Both the position numbers and the translations under genes were made by a program. Shown in pieces: positions 1-11,819 of a stretch of DNA of 64,000 nt; positions within the stretch are counted from its first letter, which is position 1; each line of letters starts with the position of its first letter. The notes beneath the pieces are model-generated. The model was not told the DNA's origin and ran no database searches. It was given only the letters and a program-made list of their open reading frames with translations. Source of the stretch: Siphonodentalium dalli (lineage: Eukaryota > Mollusca > Scaphopoda > Gadilida > Siphonodentaliidae); the NCBI GenBank assembly GCA_032622095.1, contig CP136061.1, forward strand, positions 197,332,935 through 197,396,934, given 5' to 3'.

Positions 1-100
1 CCGTATGCTCGTTGCGAGCTACATACACAATAGAATATCTCACACGCGCGAGGATGTGAGGCAGAATTCTCTATTATTGAGAACGCCTACCGTGTGAATG

Positions 101-1663
101 CTAGATATGTTGTTTATTTGTTATTAGTCTACACATAGCCACGAAATACGATGATGTTACATCAATTATCAAATTGTGGCATCTCTGGATGGGTGAAGTT
201 AAGTGTGGGTCCTCTGAGCCGAGTACTATCGCAAGAAAGTCATCTCTTGATAGACCATCCAGGTAGAGGAAGACGCCAACGCCGTGATGGTTTAATAATG
301 TCTCCCATAGACGGTTCCTCAGCTGTAGAATTGACAGACCTATACAAGAGAACATTAAGTGATAGAGTTCGTTATCGTATGTTTTGTAGCATTGGTGGCA
401 CGTCAGGTTATTTTGGAAAGTTGTTTTGTTCAATAGTTTCGCCAAATTGAAGAATTTGTCAGATGCATTCGGGCGAGACTGAAGAAGCCTCCAAATTTTC
501 CACCCAGAGAGAGGGTCTCGAAGAACTTTGGTAGCAACAGAAAATTTCTTATCACTGGACATGGATTGATTCCATTGTGACATGTAGGTGATCTTCACGA
601 CACTTTTCACAATTTTCTTCCATGAGTTTTTATCGGGGAAGTCGCCGTGGATTAGAAAATTATCTACATGATTTAAAAGACTATACTGCTCGAGTAAGGG
701 AAAGACTTCAGAGACGAATCCGGACACTGGACGGTGAAACAGACGGTAGAGGTGTGCTTTGAAGATGAAGAGTTCAAGTGGAGTTTGGTGTTCAAGAGGA
801 AGGTGAATCAAATGTCAGAGGAAGCATAGTTTCCGTATATGCATTTCTCTCTGAGCGGGAAGTTGACCTATTAATCCTAGCGCAAGACACGTACTTGTGC
901 GCTTCGGCAATTTCTGCGCGTACTTCACACACGTGCGTAGAGAACGTTCTATCACATTGGCGGATGATTGAGATTGCAGTGAAATAATTTCAGTGCCATA
1001 TAGTGCCTTTGGTAAAACAACTGTTCGCAGGAGATGGCCTATAGTCAGAGGAGTAACACATTTGAGAGAATCATTGCCTATCGTAGAGAAAAACGTTTTT
1101 CGAAGTTTTGTTGCCACATCAGAAGAGTGTGATGAACTGCTGGAAAATTTGTCCTGAAGCAAACCAAGGTGAAGACAATCCTTGTCTTCTTTTAAAGTAT
1201 CAGATCCGAGCTGCTAGTGTCTGTATTGTCGATCATGTACGTGTCTGGGTTCATTGAAGACGACAATCTTGCTTTTTGTACAGGAACATCCGAATCTCCA
1301 ACGAACGCTGTAGTCATAGCATATATTTATGAGATTGTCCAGCCCTTGTTTGGTAAGAGCGAGAATGGCAATATCATCGGCTGTCGTTGGTGCGGCACAA
1401 TGGAAGGAGCTGACATTGAGACCGAGCTGCGACTTGTTCAGGTCGATCAATAGATCGTTGATGTAGACAAGGTAGCAAAAAGGTGATAACACACCCCCTT
1501 GCCTTGTTCCTTGGCTGATGCTAAACTCTTCGGAGACATTACCGTCATATAAAATGACGCTGGTAATGTCCTCGTGCCAAAAGAAAAAGAAACACGAATG
1601 GTATGTGATACACGGTACATCTATAACGGACAGGCTACACCACACTATGTGGTCGATTATCAC
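101..1663 (-). mobile_element. Non-LTR retrotransposon (jockey-like) reverse transcriptase, C-terminal half, degenerate
   Basis: Reading the minus strand from 1663 down to 101 gives three consecutive open segments. The first has SQGTRQGGVLSPFCYLVYIN and then TADDIAILAL, matching reverse transcriptase blocks 4 and 5. The catalytic [FY]ADD box reads TADD, so the aromatic residue is lost. The following segments look like the thumb and C-terminal region and end with a zinc-knuckle-like CHQCYKTYDNELYHLMFSC. Frame breaks near 812 and 1163-1214, plus the TADD change, show a dead copy. No endonuclease domain is seen; the copy is truncated or continues as unrecognisable sequence beyond 1663. Confidence 0.8.
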
Positions 1664-2079
1664 TTATTTTAAATGTCACTGCCTTCATCATCTCCGTAAG
1701 ACACATGAAGGTAACAATCCATTGGGATACCCTGTATATCAACAACGAATGCTTTTTCGATCCATTTAATTTGGAAATCTTCCGTCCAACCATTATTGTA
1801 CAAAGGGGTATTTCCACTTGCCCCGTCCTGCTAATCGCCAAATTCTTGTAACAATGTTTGCACGGATACTGTAACTTCAATGATGCCTTGCATGGTGTTA
1901 GAATAGGTGTTTGTGAATAATACAATATTGCATTTTGTAGTTTACATTTAGCATTAACTCTGCGTGTGCCATCATCGTTAGGGCTAAGTGGAACGGGGCA
2001 CAAAGGGTATGCGAGAGATTTATCAAAATCGATAACTTACTCAGACTTCGGTGAGTTAGACAGCAACACCCCTATAATA

Positions 2080-3985
2080 CTCCTATTGGCTTCGATGCTC
2101 CGCGATTCTAAATTCCGTTTCACGGTGACTCTTATTTACTCTTGCAAATAATTTCAAATTTGTTCTAGAAATTGGGTCATGGAAACTTCCATTTCTACTC
2201 TTGAGACGATCTTGTTTGAAAAAGTTGTATGCTTCCGGTCCAATTGTTGTTATCGAGAAAAATTTCCTCTGAAACTTGCAATGGAAGGGGATACCGTAAT
2301 TTAAATGGAAGAGTGACATCTTCTCAAGATCTTTATTAAAAGGATTAATGTAGTCAGTTTTAACTAAATCTGACACACGTGTTTCTCCGATTTCAGAATT
2401 TGATATGGACGCAGCGGTTTATATTTGGAACTGTGATTATCTACGTTGGCTAATTTCAAAAGTGCCTCTGTATTCTTAGCTTGTTCTGGGCGATTTAATG
2501 TCCACCTCAAAATACTTACTAAAGCAAACTCTTTTATTCCACCGGCTGTTTGGCTTTCCTGTTCAAAGTTTGCTCGCCTCTCTGGTCTATCGCTACTCTT
2601 AAAGGAACTGTGTCTTGAACTTGTACCGACATCCCCTTTTCACGCAGAAGTTTTTCAAACCAGAATACAAGCTTTCAATGTGCTTCAGTACTTAAACATA
2701 ATGCGACCCATATCTTGCATAATTTGTCTTCTGTATTGCAAAATATAATGGAACACAGTATTCCCGTGAAATAGGCGTAAATCAAATATATTTTCTTGTA
2801 CTGCGCGGTGTGCCAAGTGTTGAACTTCAATCAGTTCTAAATACAGAGTGAGCCAGAACTGTTTCACCGAACATCTCGTGTCGAATGTCTTGTTTGAACA
2901 ACTGGTATTTTCCAATGAAATCAACATATTGAATTGATCTCGGGTTATATATTAAATCCGAATCTCTGACTGACTGAACTAAGAATTCTGGTATATGGGT
3001 GTCATGCTCCAACACGAATCTTTCAAACAGTAGCATTCCTAGTGCTTCCGACAATGCACTATGAACAGTCCAATACCGGTTATGATGCTTTCCAGACAAA
3101 ACTCCATTCAAGCTCCCTGAAGAGCTTGAAACACAACGTCCTCAAAACCAAAATGGTTCACGATACCCCCGATTAAACCAAAATTCTCCTTAATGAAACG
3201 GAAATCTCCCAAATGGATAACAACATTGAAGCGTTGTGGGAAATTCAAACTATCTTGTCAAACCAACGATATCCAGGGTCACATAAACATATGGCATGTT
3301 AACTTGTACGGCGAGTTCCTGAAGATATACCATATAGTGCTGGATTGTTCTGAAATTGGTGACCTCAGAACCGATGGGTGGTAGGTATGTTAAAACTGTT
3401 TTTATGACATTCTGATGAAGCATGTTGTCGTTCTAAAGTACGCCACCATGCAAAGCTTATCACAGTCTGGTCGCTAGCATTTATTTGCCTAACAATGACA
3501 AAGAGAATATACGCATTGGCATAGGTTTCATTGGAAAATGACTCGTTGATTAAATCAACTCCAACCATGGAATTAGGTGAACGTTTTTTAGCCACAATTA
3601 TGACCAATTCCTCCCCTTATTTCATGTTCAACTTTTTTTTTCGTTCTGTCAAACTTAGCTGTTTCTTTTAAATATAAGGGAACATGGGACTCCTCTTGGA
3701 AAGCTACAAGGTGGGTGGAATTAAGAGTCCCATGTCCAGTTCATGCCACAGTTGTCAACCCAAAAGTATGTCAGAACAGTTTGTTTTTTATCTGATGGTT
3801 TTAATGGCAATGTCCCACTATATATTGCAAGTAGCTCTGCCTGTTCAGCCTGTGCAGTCTCGATCTCGCATTCTAAATTGTAATCAATGCAGTGGCCTAA
3901 ATGATTTGCTACCTGTATAGGTTTCTTTTGGTCAGGTAATATTATCCAGACCGAGACCCAAGAGAAAATGTTTTGCGGCAATGAC
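2080..3985 (-). pseudogene. Degenerate copy of a multi-copy invertebrate protein family of unknown function
   Basis: On the minus strand, segments in shifting frames line up in one order. First comes ETAQAEQAELLAIYSGTLPL with TYFWVDN (near 3721-3900). Next is YANAYILFVIVRQINASDQT (3365-3607), then a stretch around 3240-3380 reading VTNFRTIQHYMVYLQELAVQ. Then come VVIHLGDF, GKHHNRYWTVHSALSEALGM (around 3060) and LAHRAVQENIFDLRLFHGNT (around 2760). From memory, this order of motifs recurs in large families of uncharacterised proteins in molluscs and cnidarians that behave like mobile-element cargo; that is recollection, not a search. Several frameshifts and stops mean it is not functional. The mobile-element class is unknown. 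Confidence 0.55.
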
Positions 3986-5502
3986 TTTCCCGCGCATGAT
4001 TAGGCGGATTGGCAAAGTAAACGTTTGTTTTCATTTTAGTTCATTCAATAATTTTGAAATTAGTCATGTCGATTACTGATGCATTAGGCTATATATGCTA
4101 TTGAGATTGTGAAATTACGATGCATACATCAATATGGTAGGATTTGGTTTGAATGGTTGAAAACCCATGAAATTCGAGGTTATGTTCAAAATAATTAGGC
4201 ATGTATTGTCCTAGAGTGTGTACGATGTGGATTGTTTACACTCGAATACATCTATTTACGAATGCGATTCGTTAATACATACCCAGTGGTCCAATATTTC
4301 GCCAAAAAATTAACTTTTTGTAATTTTTTGAAAAATCTCGAAAAATCAGGAATTTTGGGGTATGGGAAATATTACGTATTATCTCAACTAAACGGATACG
4401 AATTGCACATTGGGTCTTAGTACATCTTATAGCATAATCTTTGTGTCAGTTTTTTAATTCACATTCAGAGTCTTAGCCTTCTTAGTTATCGCATCTTATG
4501 TGCGGGCAAAATTTTGAAATTTTCGATATTTTTCATGAAAAAAAATTAGAATTTTTTAGCAAAAAATATATTTTGCCTGAAATAAAACTATCCGTTCTTT
4601 ATTGAACTTATAGATAAGAGCTTGTGCAATATAAAAACGCTTGGACTATATTTCTAAACCTAACATGAGAATTTATATGTATTTTTTAGTGAATTAAAAT
4701 ATTTTCGGCAAATTTTGATAGAACAAAAATGGTAAACAAGCTGTGGTATCTCTATGCCCCAGCAGATCGCTGATCACTGGCAATGTCATAATGCCCCTGG
4801 AGAATACCTATCAGGAAATACCAGTCGCAATTTCAGCGCTCTCCGGTGGCACCTACCTCCGCCACAGCCTGGTCTAATCGTAAATATCGCAATTTTGTTG
4901 AAAGTTTCCAATGACAATTAATAACTTTACACCTATATAATTTTTATATTTTGACACGAACAGGTGTAATTATGTTGATTTCTACTGCAACTACTTGTCT
5001 GAAGAGAGTCGCGGCAGATGGGAGAAAGTGTTAATATCAATTAGCAATAAAACGGTATCGCAATTGTTATATTGTATTCATTGACAACTTCACAACAATT
5101 AGAAGACATATTGGCGGATTTAAACAGAAACTGTGTTTTCGTAACACTTGGGGAAGACGAACAGGGAATCTCGGAGATTTTCGATGAGGTTTCCGTGTTT
5201 TTATTGTAATAGAAAATGGTCGTAATCCCATAATATTCTTGGTGCTAGACAATAACGATCAAGATGACGAAGAGAGTATTTGTGATTCTGGAAACACGTG
5301 CACTTAATTTGCTTACCGACCAATCATACGATATTACGTTATGGGGTAGATTATATTATAATCGTGTGTGAGTTAAACAAAATAAAATATAATCCTAAAT
5401 ATCTTAAAATCATGCGACCACGTATTCGATTTACGCTTCCGTCCATGGTGCTGTATCCGTGTTCCGTGTACTGAAGCTGAAGGTGAGTCAATATATTTTA
5501 TT
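3986..5502. other. Intergenic or upstream intronic AT-rich sequence
   Basis: No gene, exon or repeat could be supported. A GTGAGT donor-like hexamer occurs at 5483, but the open frame before it ends in a stop and resembles no protein. Confidence 0.5.
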
Positions 5503-5517
5503 GGGGGGGGGGGGGGG
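5503..5517. repeat. Poly-G run (15 G)
   Basis: Uninterrupted homopolymer, prone to length error and capable of slippage. Confidence 0.95.
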
Positions 5518-5890
5518 TCGCGAACAATTCCATGATACAAGGTTCAGGCGGATGGTGTCTCAACCCCAATTCAGACGCTAGATAAACGGGCGGTAATAGT
5601 TGCAGATCGGTAAATAGTGGCAAATGGACTGGACGCATATCTATCAGAGAGTCGAATTATAATTCGTGGTGTGGCGCTTTTTATTCGTATCTTTTGAGAA
5701 CATACTTTCTGAACTCCAAATTTCAGATAATTGGGATTGTGAAGCCAATTCGATACACTATTATATCATTCTACATGCATTGAAATATATTAATTTAAGC
5801 AGTCACATGGTTGTTTTTAAATTGTCTTTAAAATTTAGCCTTTTCGTCAGTCACAAAGTTTGCGTCTTTGGAAAATATCGGCAGTGGCTG

Positions 5891-6009
5891 TTCGCCACCC
5901 GGGTGGCGAATTGTCATGTTTTATATGAATCACCCGGGTGACGCATATGGCCGCGGCGAATGACCATATTACATAGGAATTGCTATTCGCCACCCGGGTG
6001 GCGAATAGC
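5891..6009. repeat. Cluster of three CACCCGGGTG palindromes
   Basis: Perfect palindromes sit at 5891-5910 (20 bp, TTCGCCACCCGGGTGGCGAA), 5930-5941 (12 bp, TCACCCGGGTGA) and 5982-6009 (28 bp, the same core extended by GCTA/TAGC arms). They share a CCCGGG centre and are separated by short AT-rich spacers. A fourth degraded CACCCGGG occurs near 6421. GC-rich palindromes stand out sharply from the AT-rich surroundings. Confidence 0.9.
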
Positions 6010-6149
6010 GTTTATATTTTTTCTTTATTTGCTCCACATACGGTGAGTATGATGATATCCATCATCGGGAATAATGATTTTCAGTCCTTACCCAAAAGGC
6101 TGTGTTTGGGTTGCAATATGGGGAGGTAGTTCGACCAGGAAAATCATAT

Positions 6150-6525
6150 TAGATAGAGCCAATATCGGCATTTGCGGGGTTAATAACACTCTAGGTTGAC
6201 TTCAGGTGGTATGTCGCTACCATATAATGTCGAGATATAGTGTCCGTGGGGGCGCCCGCGCGGTCCCGGGCTCTTTTTGTTTATATGGTATTTTACCGGA
6301 TTTTGAGGGGTTAATAACATCGGCCGTGGACGTGTCAACGAGTCAATATATGGAATTCACACTCAGGTGTATTGCACTACCACACATCACCAAAATATAC
6401 TGTCCGAAAACACACGAAGACACCCGGGATCAACCGGGCTCTCTTGGCCAATATAGGCATTTGCGGGGTTAATAACACCGGCCGGAGACGAGCGAGCGAG
6501 TAAAATCCTCTAGGTTCATCGCGTT
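6150..6525. repeat. Short tandem repeat, about 2.5 units of roughly 150 bp
   Basis: The block GGCATTTGCGGGGTTAATAA occurs near 6170 and 6460, with a diverged version near 6303. Each is followed by CTCTAGG- or CGGCCG-like sequence, and the segments beginning GGTGGTATGTCGCTACCA and GGTGTATTGCACTACCACA are also paired. Units are diverged and carry no coding potential that I recognise. Confidence 0.65.
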
Positions 6526-7869
6526 TATAGTTCAGTAGTGGCAGACTGCTTTCCAGTGAACAACATGGCATACCTGTTATTCCTGGAGAGTCTAAGATGG
6601 TGTCGAATATCAAACTACTTGCCAAATGCGATACAATCATGCAACGATACTGTTCGGGCAAATATGATTCAGGCTTTGTCGCGGAAAATTCACCAGGTGC
6701 TTGTCAGACAGAGTCCGAGGTCTGGATTAAAAATTATGTGATCGAATACCTTCCGTATTTGCTGGATGTGTTTTTAACAGAGTTATGCCTTTGAGTTCGC
6801 AAATATCATGTACAGTGTTCAATTAACAGAACATAACATCGCAAAATAAACCTATGCGCGTGGTTCCCAAAACCGGTGTGCGTGGTTCAAATACATTCAG
6901 CTTACCAGTTGTGTGAGTTCCCGCCGAGGACCAACCCCCGGGTTTGTTACCTCGGGATTTTGTGGGATAACTTATTTCACAGATTGCGCTGTTCATCAGC
7001 ATATCAAAGGAGATATTTGTGTTGAACGACGAGCGTGATACGTTGCATTCCAGGTCAACATATGATTGCATGGAGACCCATTCAACTAGAACATTTACAC
7101 AATCTTGGCATATATTTGTTACATATCACACCATTATACTAACTAATAGTGAGTAAATGCCGACGTTTTCGCCGTTGTTTACTAGCAATGTAATCTCTCT
7201 GCAATATGAGCTCGCAAACTATCCGAAAAGTAGCAATTTGTGCTGTGCACATGTGCATATGTGGCAGTGTATTCGCCAAACGTCTGGCATCGTGTCCCGC
7301 TGTGCGACGTCCTCACCCGGTGTGTGAGTTAACGTATGACCAGCGTGGTTATCACCATGATATAACCTACACGAAAAGCACACCTCTATTGTTAAAACCG
7401 TGCGTATATTTTCATATCGCATGGTGATCGGGCTTACATTCGCACTTTGGGATAATATGATTATGCAGTTAATTGGTAGGACGCGCATTGAACGATAAGA
7501 ATGATTGACCTATCAACTAGCGCTTATTCATATTATACCAACGCGGAATATAAGCTCGCCCACCAGAAACGTGCGATATGGAACAAAAGGCAAAAAAAAG
7601 ACACAATGCAGACAAAGCAAGCATTCTATACAGCATGCAAGTTCTCAAATGTGGTAGGGGCAAATAAACATCAATAGCGGAACCACACAACACGTGGGGT
7701 AAATCATGACATAACATAGATATAGGATAATTACCTTCTGCGTTTATAGTCCTCGACAATATAGCGAATACATAATAAATAATAAATCTGATCTGTTCAA
7801 TTCGATTTGATAATACCGACGATCATGTCTGTCGCTATTAGATGTGGCAAGAAACGTGGCCAACAGAAT
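6526..7869. other. No supported feature
   Basis: Several open frames of 60-90 codons occur on both strands, but none has domain-like sequence, splice context or a consistent frame. I see only unannotated intergenic or intronic DNA. Confidence 0.5.
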
Positions 7870-8235
7870 ACTTTTGAAGCGGTTCTTATTTGGGAACTAT
7901 AGGACACACTGACATGACTTGTACAGACTGATACACACCAATATCTAATCTTTTAATATTAAAAATATTATTTATCTATGTTTCCTGTCCCAATAGAAAG
8001 GTCTGGAACAGACAGAGACAGAATAATTTTGAAGCGGTTCTTATTTTTGCCTCGGTCTGTACCAGTCAAAATAGTTCTGTCTCGGTCTGTCCCATGCAGA
8101 CCTTTCTATTGGGACAGGAAACATCATAGATAAATAACAATTTTAATATGAAAATATTAGAAATTGGTTTGTCTCGGTTTGTACCAGTCAAATCAGTTTG
8201 TCCCATGGTTCCCAAATAAGAACCGCTTCTATTGA
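7870..8235. mobile_element. Foldback/MITE-like element, about 365 bp imperfect palindrome
   Basis: The left arm runs from TTTGAAGCGGTTCTTATTTG (7874) through TTTCCTGTCCCAATAGAAAG (about 7981). The right arm returns through CTTTCTATTGGGACAGGAAA (about 8103) to CAAATAAGAACCGCTTCTAT (about 8211). The centre lies near 8050, where GACAGAGACAGAA mirrors TTCTGTCTCGGTCTGTC. A further direct copy of TTTGAAGCGGTTCTTATTT sits near 8030. It has no coding capacity and is probably a non-autonomous DNA element. Confidence 0.8.
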
Positions 8236-8699
8236 GACAGGAGACATCGACATCTTCAAATTATTACAAAAAACTACGGCTTATTACTGCAGGTTTCTCA
8301 TTCATCACACCAGAAAGCTTCTTAATGCGGATACAAAATCGGAGGCATTGTGTTCCCGCCAAGAGTGCATGGCCCAGCCATTGTTCATACCTAAACATCG
8401 AAAGCAATTAACGCGGTCATAATAGTTACATACTGCAACTATAAGACATCCAGCGAATACACACCACACGAAAACCCGAAATGTGTTGTCCTGCGAGAAA
8501 TCCCATCGCTATAGCTCAATTTGACACGCCCAGATTAGCCTTCATACAATATCCTAAAACAATAGAGCTTCTCAAACCATTGGCATAGTCAACATAACTT
8601 TCACGAACTTGGACATCGACACTTTCTAATCGCTCTACATAATCATGCATTAGACCTATCATCGAATAATGTAACTCTGCATGGAGCCCACATCATAAA

Positions 8700-9060
8700 T
8701 ATCAAAGCATTGTGTTAGAGAAATACAAAGAAAAGCAACGAAACTAGTTCGTCAAATCAAAACTATATGCTACCGAGACCGAATGATAAGACTCAATCTG
8801 ATGTCTTTAAAATATCGAAGATTTAGAGGAGATCTAATTGAGGTATATAAACTGTTGAACGGTCCTTACAATATCAATGCCTGTGACCTACTAGAAATAC
8901 ATTCATCAGGAAGAACAAGATGACATAATAAAAAGCTACAGATGCCCATTGTTAACAAGGCCATAGGAAAATATTTCTTCCAACTCTCTGCCAGACTTCG
9001 CTGTTGAGGCTCCAACTCGATCAATTCAAAATATACATAGACTCAGTCTTCTATTATATA
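8700..9060 (+). mobile_element. LINE (CR1/L2-like) reverse transcriptase C-terminal end, degenerate
   Basis: From about 8717 the plus strand reads REIQRKATKLVRQIKTICYR, then RLNLMSLKYRRFRGDLIEVY, KLLNG, RTR and, after a stop, HNKKL and KYFFQLSARL. This is the well-known conserved end of CR1/L2-type LINE proteins (roughly 'rRaTklv ... L.l.tLkyRRlRGDlievyKiLnG ... RTRgH ... FF..R'). An in-frame TGA replaces the Arg/Gly after RTR and another stop follows, so it is a dead 5'-truncated copy lying in the same orientation as the MAM gene. Confidence 0.85.
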
Positions 9061-9196
9061 AAATACGAGTTCGACGACAAGTAATATGTTCAAGTGACTC
9101 ACAAGTAAATATCGAATGACGATACATATATTTGTAAACAAGCATTGCAAATAATGTTATTAGGACGAAAAGTCGCAAGACTTGTTCCGTATTCTA

Positions 9197-9219
9197 ATGA
9201 TGATGATGATGATGATGAT
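9197..9219. repeat. Microsatellite (ATG)n
   Basis: About eight tandem ATG/GAT triplets. Confidence 0.95.
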
Positions 9220-9736
9220 TATAATATGATTGATAGAACAAACCACTATTATGGTGATCGTGTCGTTATTTGTTTAAAATACGTATAGATTGACATATAC
9301 GCACCGATTCCCTCAGTAAATCAACATATTTCGATCATTATAGGGGACCTCCGCGAATTCGGGGATTTCCGCAAGTAGACCTCCGAAAATGGGGACCTAC
9401 TGCATGCGAATTGTCACAACCGGAAAAAAACATTATCTACAAATGAAACGCCCAGCGAACCATAGCTGTATAGAATCTCTAGGACAGTATACACCGGAGG
9501 GCCTTAATAAATAAGACCAGAAAGGTGTATGCTACATGTATATACAATAATAACAATATACTACACGACTACTTGGCAAACTGGGAGAATCATTATACTA
9601 GGACCCTTTATTCCACAACAGTTATTTAATTAGAAACACTTCCGCATTAATATTTCTCATTGAATAATATTTCTACCAACTAACATCGTAGCATTCTTTA
9701 ACGATCAGTCGTGATGGATATATTTATACAATTCAG

Positions 9737-9999
9737 ATGAAGGATACTACGTATACACAGAAGTTGGTGGAAAACGTGGAGGAGATACAGGAACGTTGGA
9801 AAGTCCATTGATCGAGGCTGACAATCTGCCATATTGTCTAAGATTTTGGTATTATATGGCCGGTGCTCATATCGGGAAATTAGATGTGATACAATACGTC
9901 GATACAGAAGAAAAAATACTGTTCACGAAGGATCGGCAGCAGGATTACTGGAACTGGATTCAAGCTACCGTGGACATTGTGGCACATCCGAGATATAAG
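9737..9999 (+). CDS. MAM domain 1, middle exon
   Basis: Preceded by the acceptor TTCAG and followed by the donor GTATTT. It is open in phase 1 in, phase 0 out (87 codons). The translation begins EGYYVYTEVGG and contains the MAM core PYCLRFWYYMAGAHIGKLDV, with the third conserved MAM cysteine, followed by the WNWIQATVDI strand. It aligns closely with the equivalent exon of MAM 2 (GWYVYIAA ... RCLSLWYHMYGSGIGSL). The incoming split codon requires an upstream exon ending in phase 1, as the first exon of MAM 2 does. No such exon carrying the CxFExGxCxW signature was found between 1 and 9736, so this domain is incomplete here. The Met at 9796 is internal to the domain and is not a start. Confidence 0.92.
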
Positions 10000-11149
10000 G
10001 TATTTATCTTACAGTATTCTTGTTTTCTATTGAATATACTCAGAAAGGACAAGGTGGTTGCCGTGTCCGCACTCTGGGTGGCAACAAGCCTGGACACGAA
10101 TCCGTGTTGTCGCGATTGATACTTATCGCGGACTGGGTTCATCATCATCATCAACGGCACTTATACTGTTGATTTTTGGCTTTAGTTGGGGAGTTCTTCT
10201 TATATACTCGTGTACCAAAATCGTCATTTGGGAGATCCTGGATACGCTAGTAAACGGAAGCATGCAGACTTGACCAAACGGGGAGGTATTTGTACAAATG
10301 CACACGTGTACATGCCGCAGATATCATGTGCACAACTTGTGCATCATATAGTTTGTTCTTTGTGGAATTTGATACACAATAATGATATTGTTGATATCGT
10401 CATATTGGATCGAGTGCATCGAAAACATCGATTATCTTAACCACAGGTCATTTCTACGTGTTCCAACTTACTTCTCTCAACTAAACTAATGTTCCCATAC
10501 TGGTCTGTACTCAAATTGTGCGGCATAAATATAAAGGCACGGATGGCCTTGGTTGTAGGTTATAATTTAGAAATAAAAGTTACCAAATTATGAACATTTT
10601 CTCAAGAATATATTAAAAGTTTAGTATAATGATAGTATCAATAGGATATTATCCACAAAACACACTTGTGCCTTTTTTAAGGTTCACATATAGTCTATTT
10701 ATATAAACATAGCACCCAGAATATATAGGTACACGTTTAATTTATCGACACCCTTATCGACAAAAACATGACCCTTGTTTTATTATATCCATTTCCATTG
10801 TTGTACTAATGTATACATTTGTTTTCACAGAGCTTTGCTATATGTATATTTAAATTATTTATGTATTTCGGATTGCCATATTGACGCATGCTTGATGAAT
10901 TAGCGCTGGAAACCCATTCATTTCTGGAGTGGGGGACCAGCGCAATATTTTGTAAATCTCAAAATGCCATTGTATTGGAAATGAGAAATTAAATAATTGA
11001 AAAATAATTGCCGAGCCGAGCGTTTGTTTATATACAGCACACAAAGAACGTGCGATAAGCAAAACGCTCAACACCGTGGTGATTTTTTTGGGGAGATTGA
11101 TTCACGGTGACCCAATCAACACCGACATATTGAGTGGCGAAGTTTAGCC

Positions 11150-11215
11150 AGCGCTATATAACGGTAGGTTGTAAACAACATGGTACAGCTTAACCAAAGT
11201 TCATTCAGTGCATGG
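11150..11215. repeat. Inverted-repeat partner of 13794-13860
   Basis: The block with GTAAACAACATGGT and AACCAAAGTTCATT is the reverse complement of AATGAACTTTGGTTAATT ... ACCATGTTGTTTGCAACAT at 13794-13860. Both are preceded by GCGATAAGCAAAA-type sequence (11052 and 13762). They may be termini of one decayed element whose interior is 11.2-13.8 kb, or two copies of a MITE. Confidence 0.6.
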
Positions 11216-11289
11216 GATATCCCGATATTGAGTGTTATGCTTATCGCACAGACTTTAAGCACTGTACTGTAACTTTGTCACTAACACAT

Positions 11290-11740
11290 CGTACGCCCAT
11301 TATATTAGGGTACGTTCATACACTGGCAAGTTTGCACAGTATGGTGTGCAGGCATTTCGTCGTAGAAAACGATATGGTGCCAGAATATGAATGGAAACAA
11401 GCATATAAAATGCATCTGTACCACACCTATATAACTACAAGTAAAATCCCCGTAGTTCCACCTGTTGCCATCCCAACCGGAATTTGTCAATAAATATTGT
11501 GCAATTATCTCGCAAGAATCAATCATACAGGTATTTGAAGGCAATTGTCAGTAGCGCCGTTACAAGTGGAACTACAGAACTTTTACATCTTATGTCGTTC
11601 GATTTGGTAAAGATGCTATTATATGCACTTTTACTTTCAAATTGTAGCACCATGTGGTTTTCTATGATTAAATGCCTTGCAGAACATACCATGCAAACTT
11701 GCCAGCGTATGAACGTATATCCTTACAATAAAATGTTATT
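11290..11740. mobile_element. Foldback element, about 450 bp
   Basis: The left arm TACGTTCATACACTGGCAAG (about 11309) with TTTGCACAGTATGGT mirrors a right arm at about 11685-11720 that reads as its reverse complement (ACCATGCAAACTTGCCAGCG). Inner arms GTAGTTCCACCTGT (about 11452) and ACAAGTGGAACTAC (about 11561) also pair. A related end (GCGATATTT, CTGTCTACATTTT) recurs near 44960-45010. It has no coding content. Confidence 0.75.
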
Positions 11741-11819
11741 TATGCGATATTTATGATTGGTATAAGAACAACATCTGTCTATATTTTAATAGTATTTGTG
11801 TTACACTCTTAAAACAATA

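Noticed and set aside
5404-5430. TTCGATT loop with short stem resembling a tRNA T-arm
   Set aside because: No anticodon or acceptor stem could be placed around it.
9796-10119. Met at 9796 as the start of a small gene
   Set aside because: It lies inside a MAM domain; coding similarity begins upstream at 9737 after an acceptor, and similarity stops at the donor at 10000.
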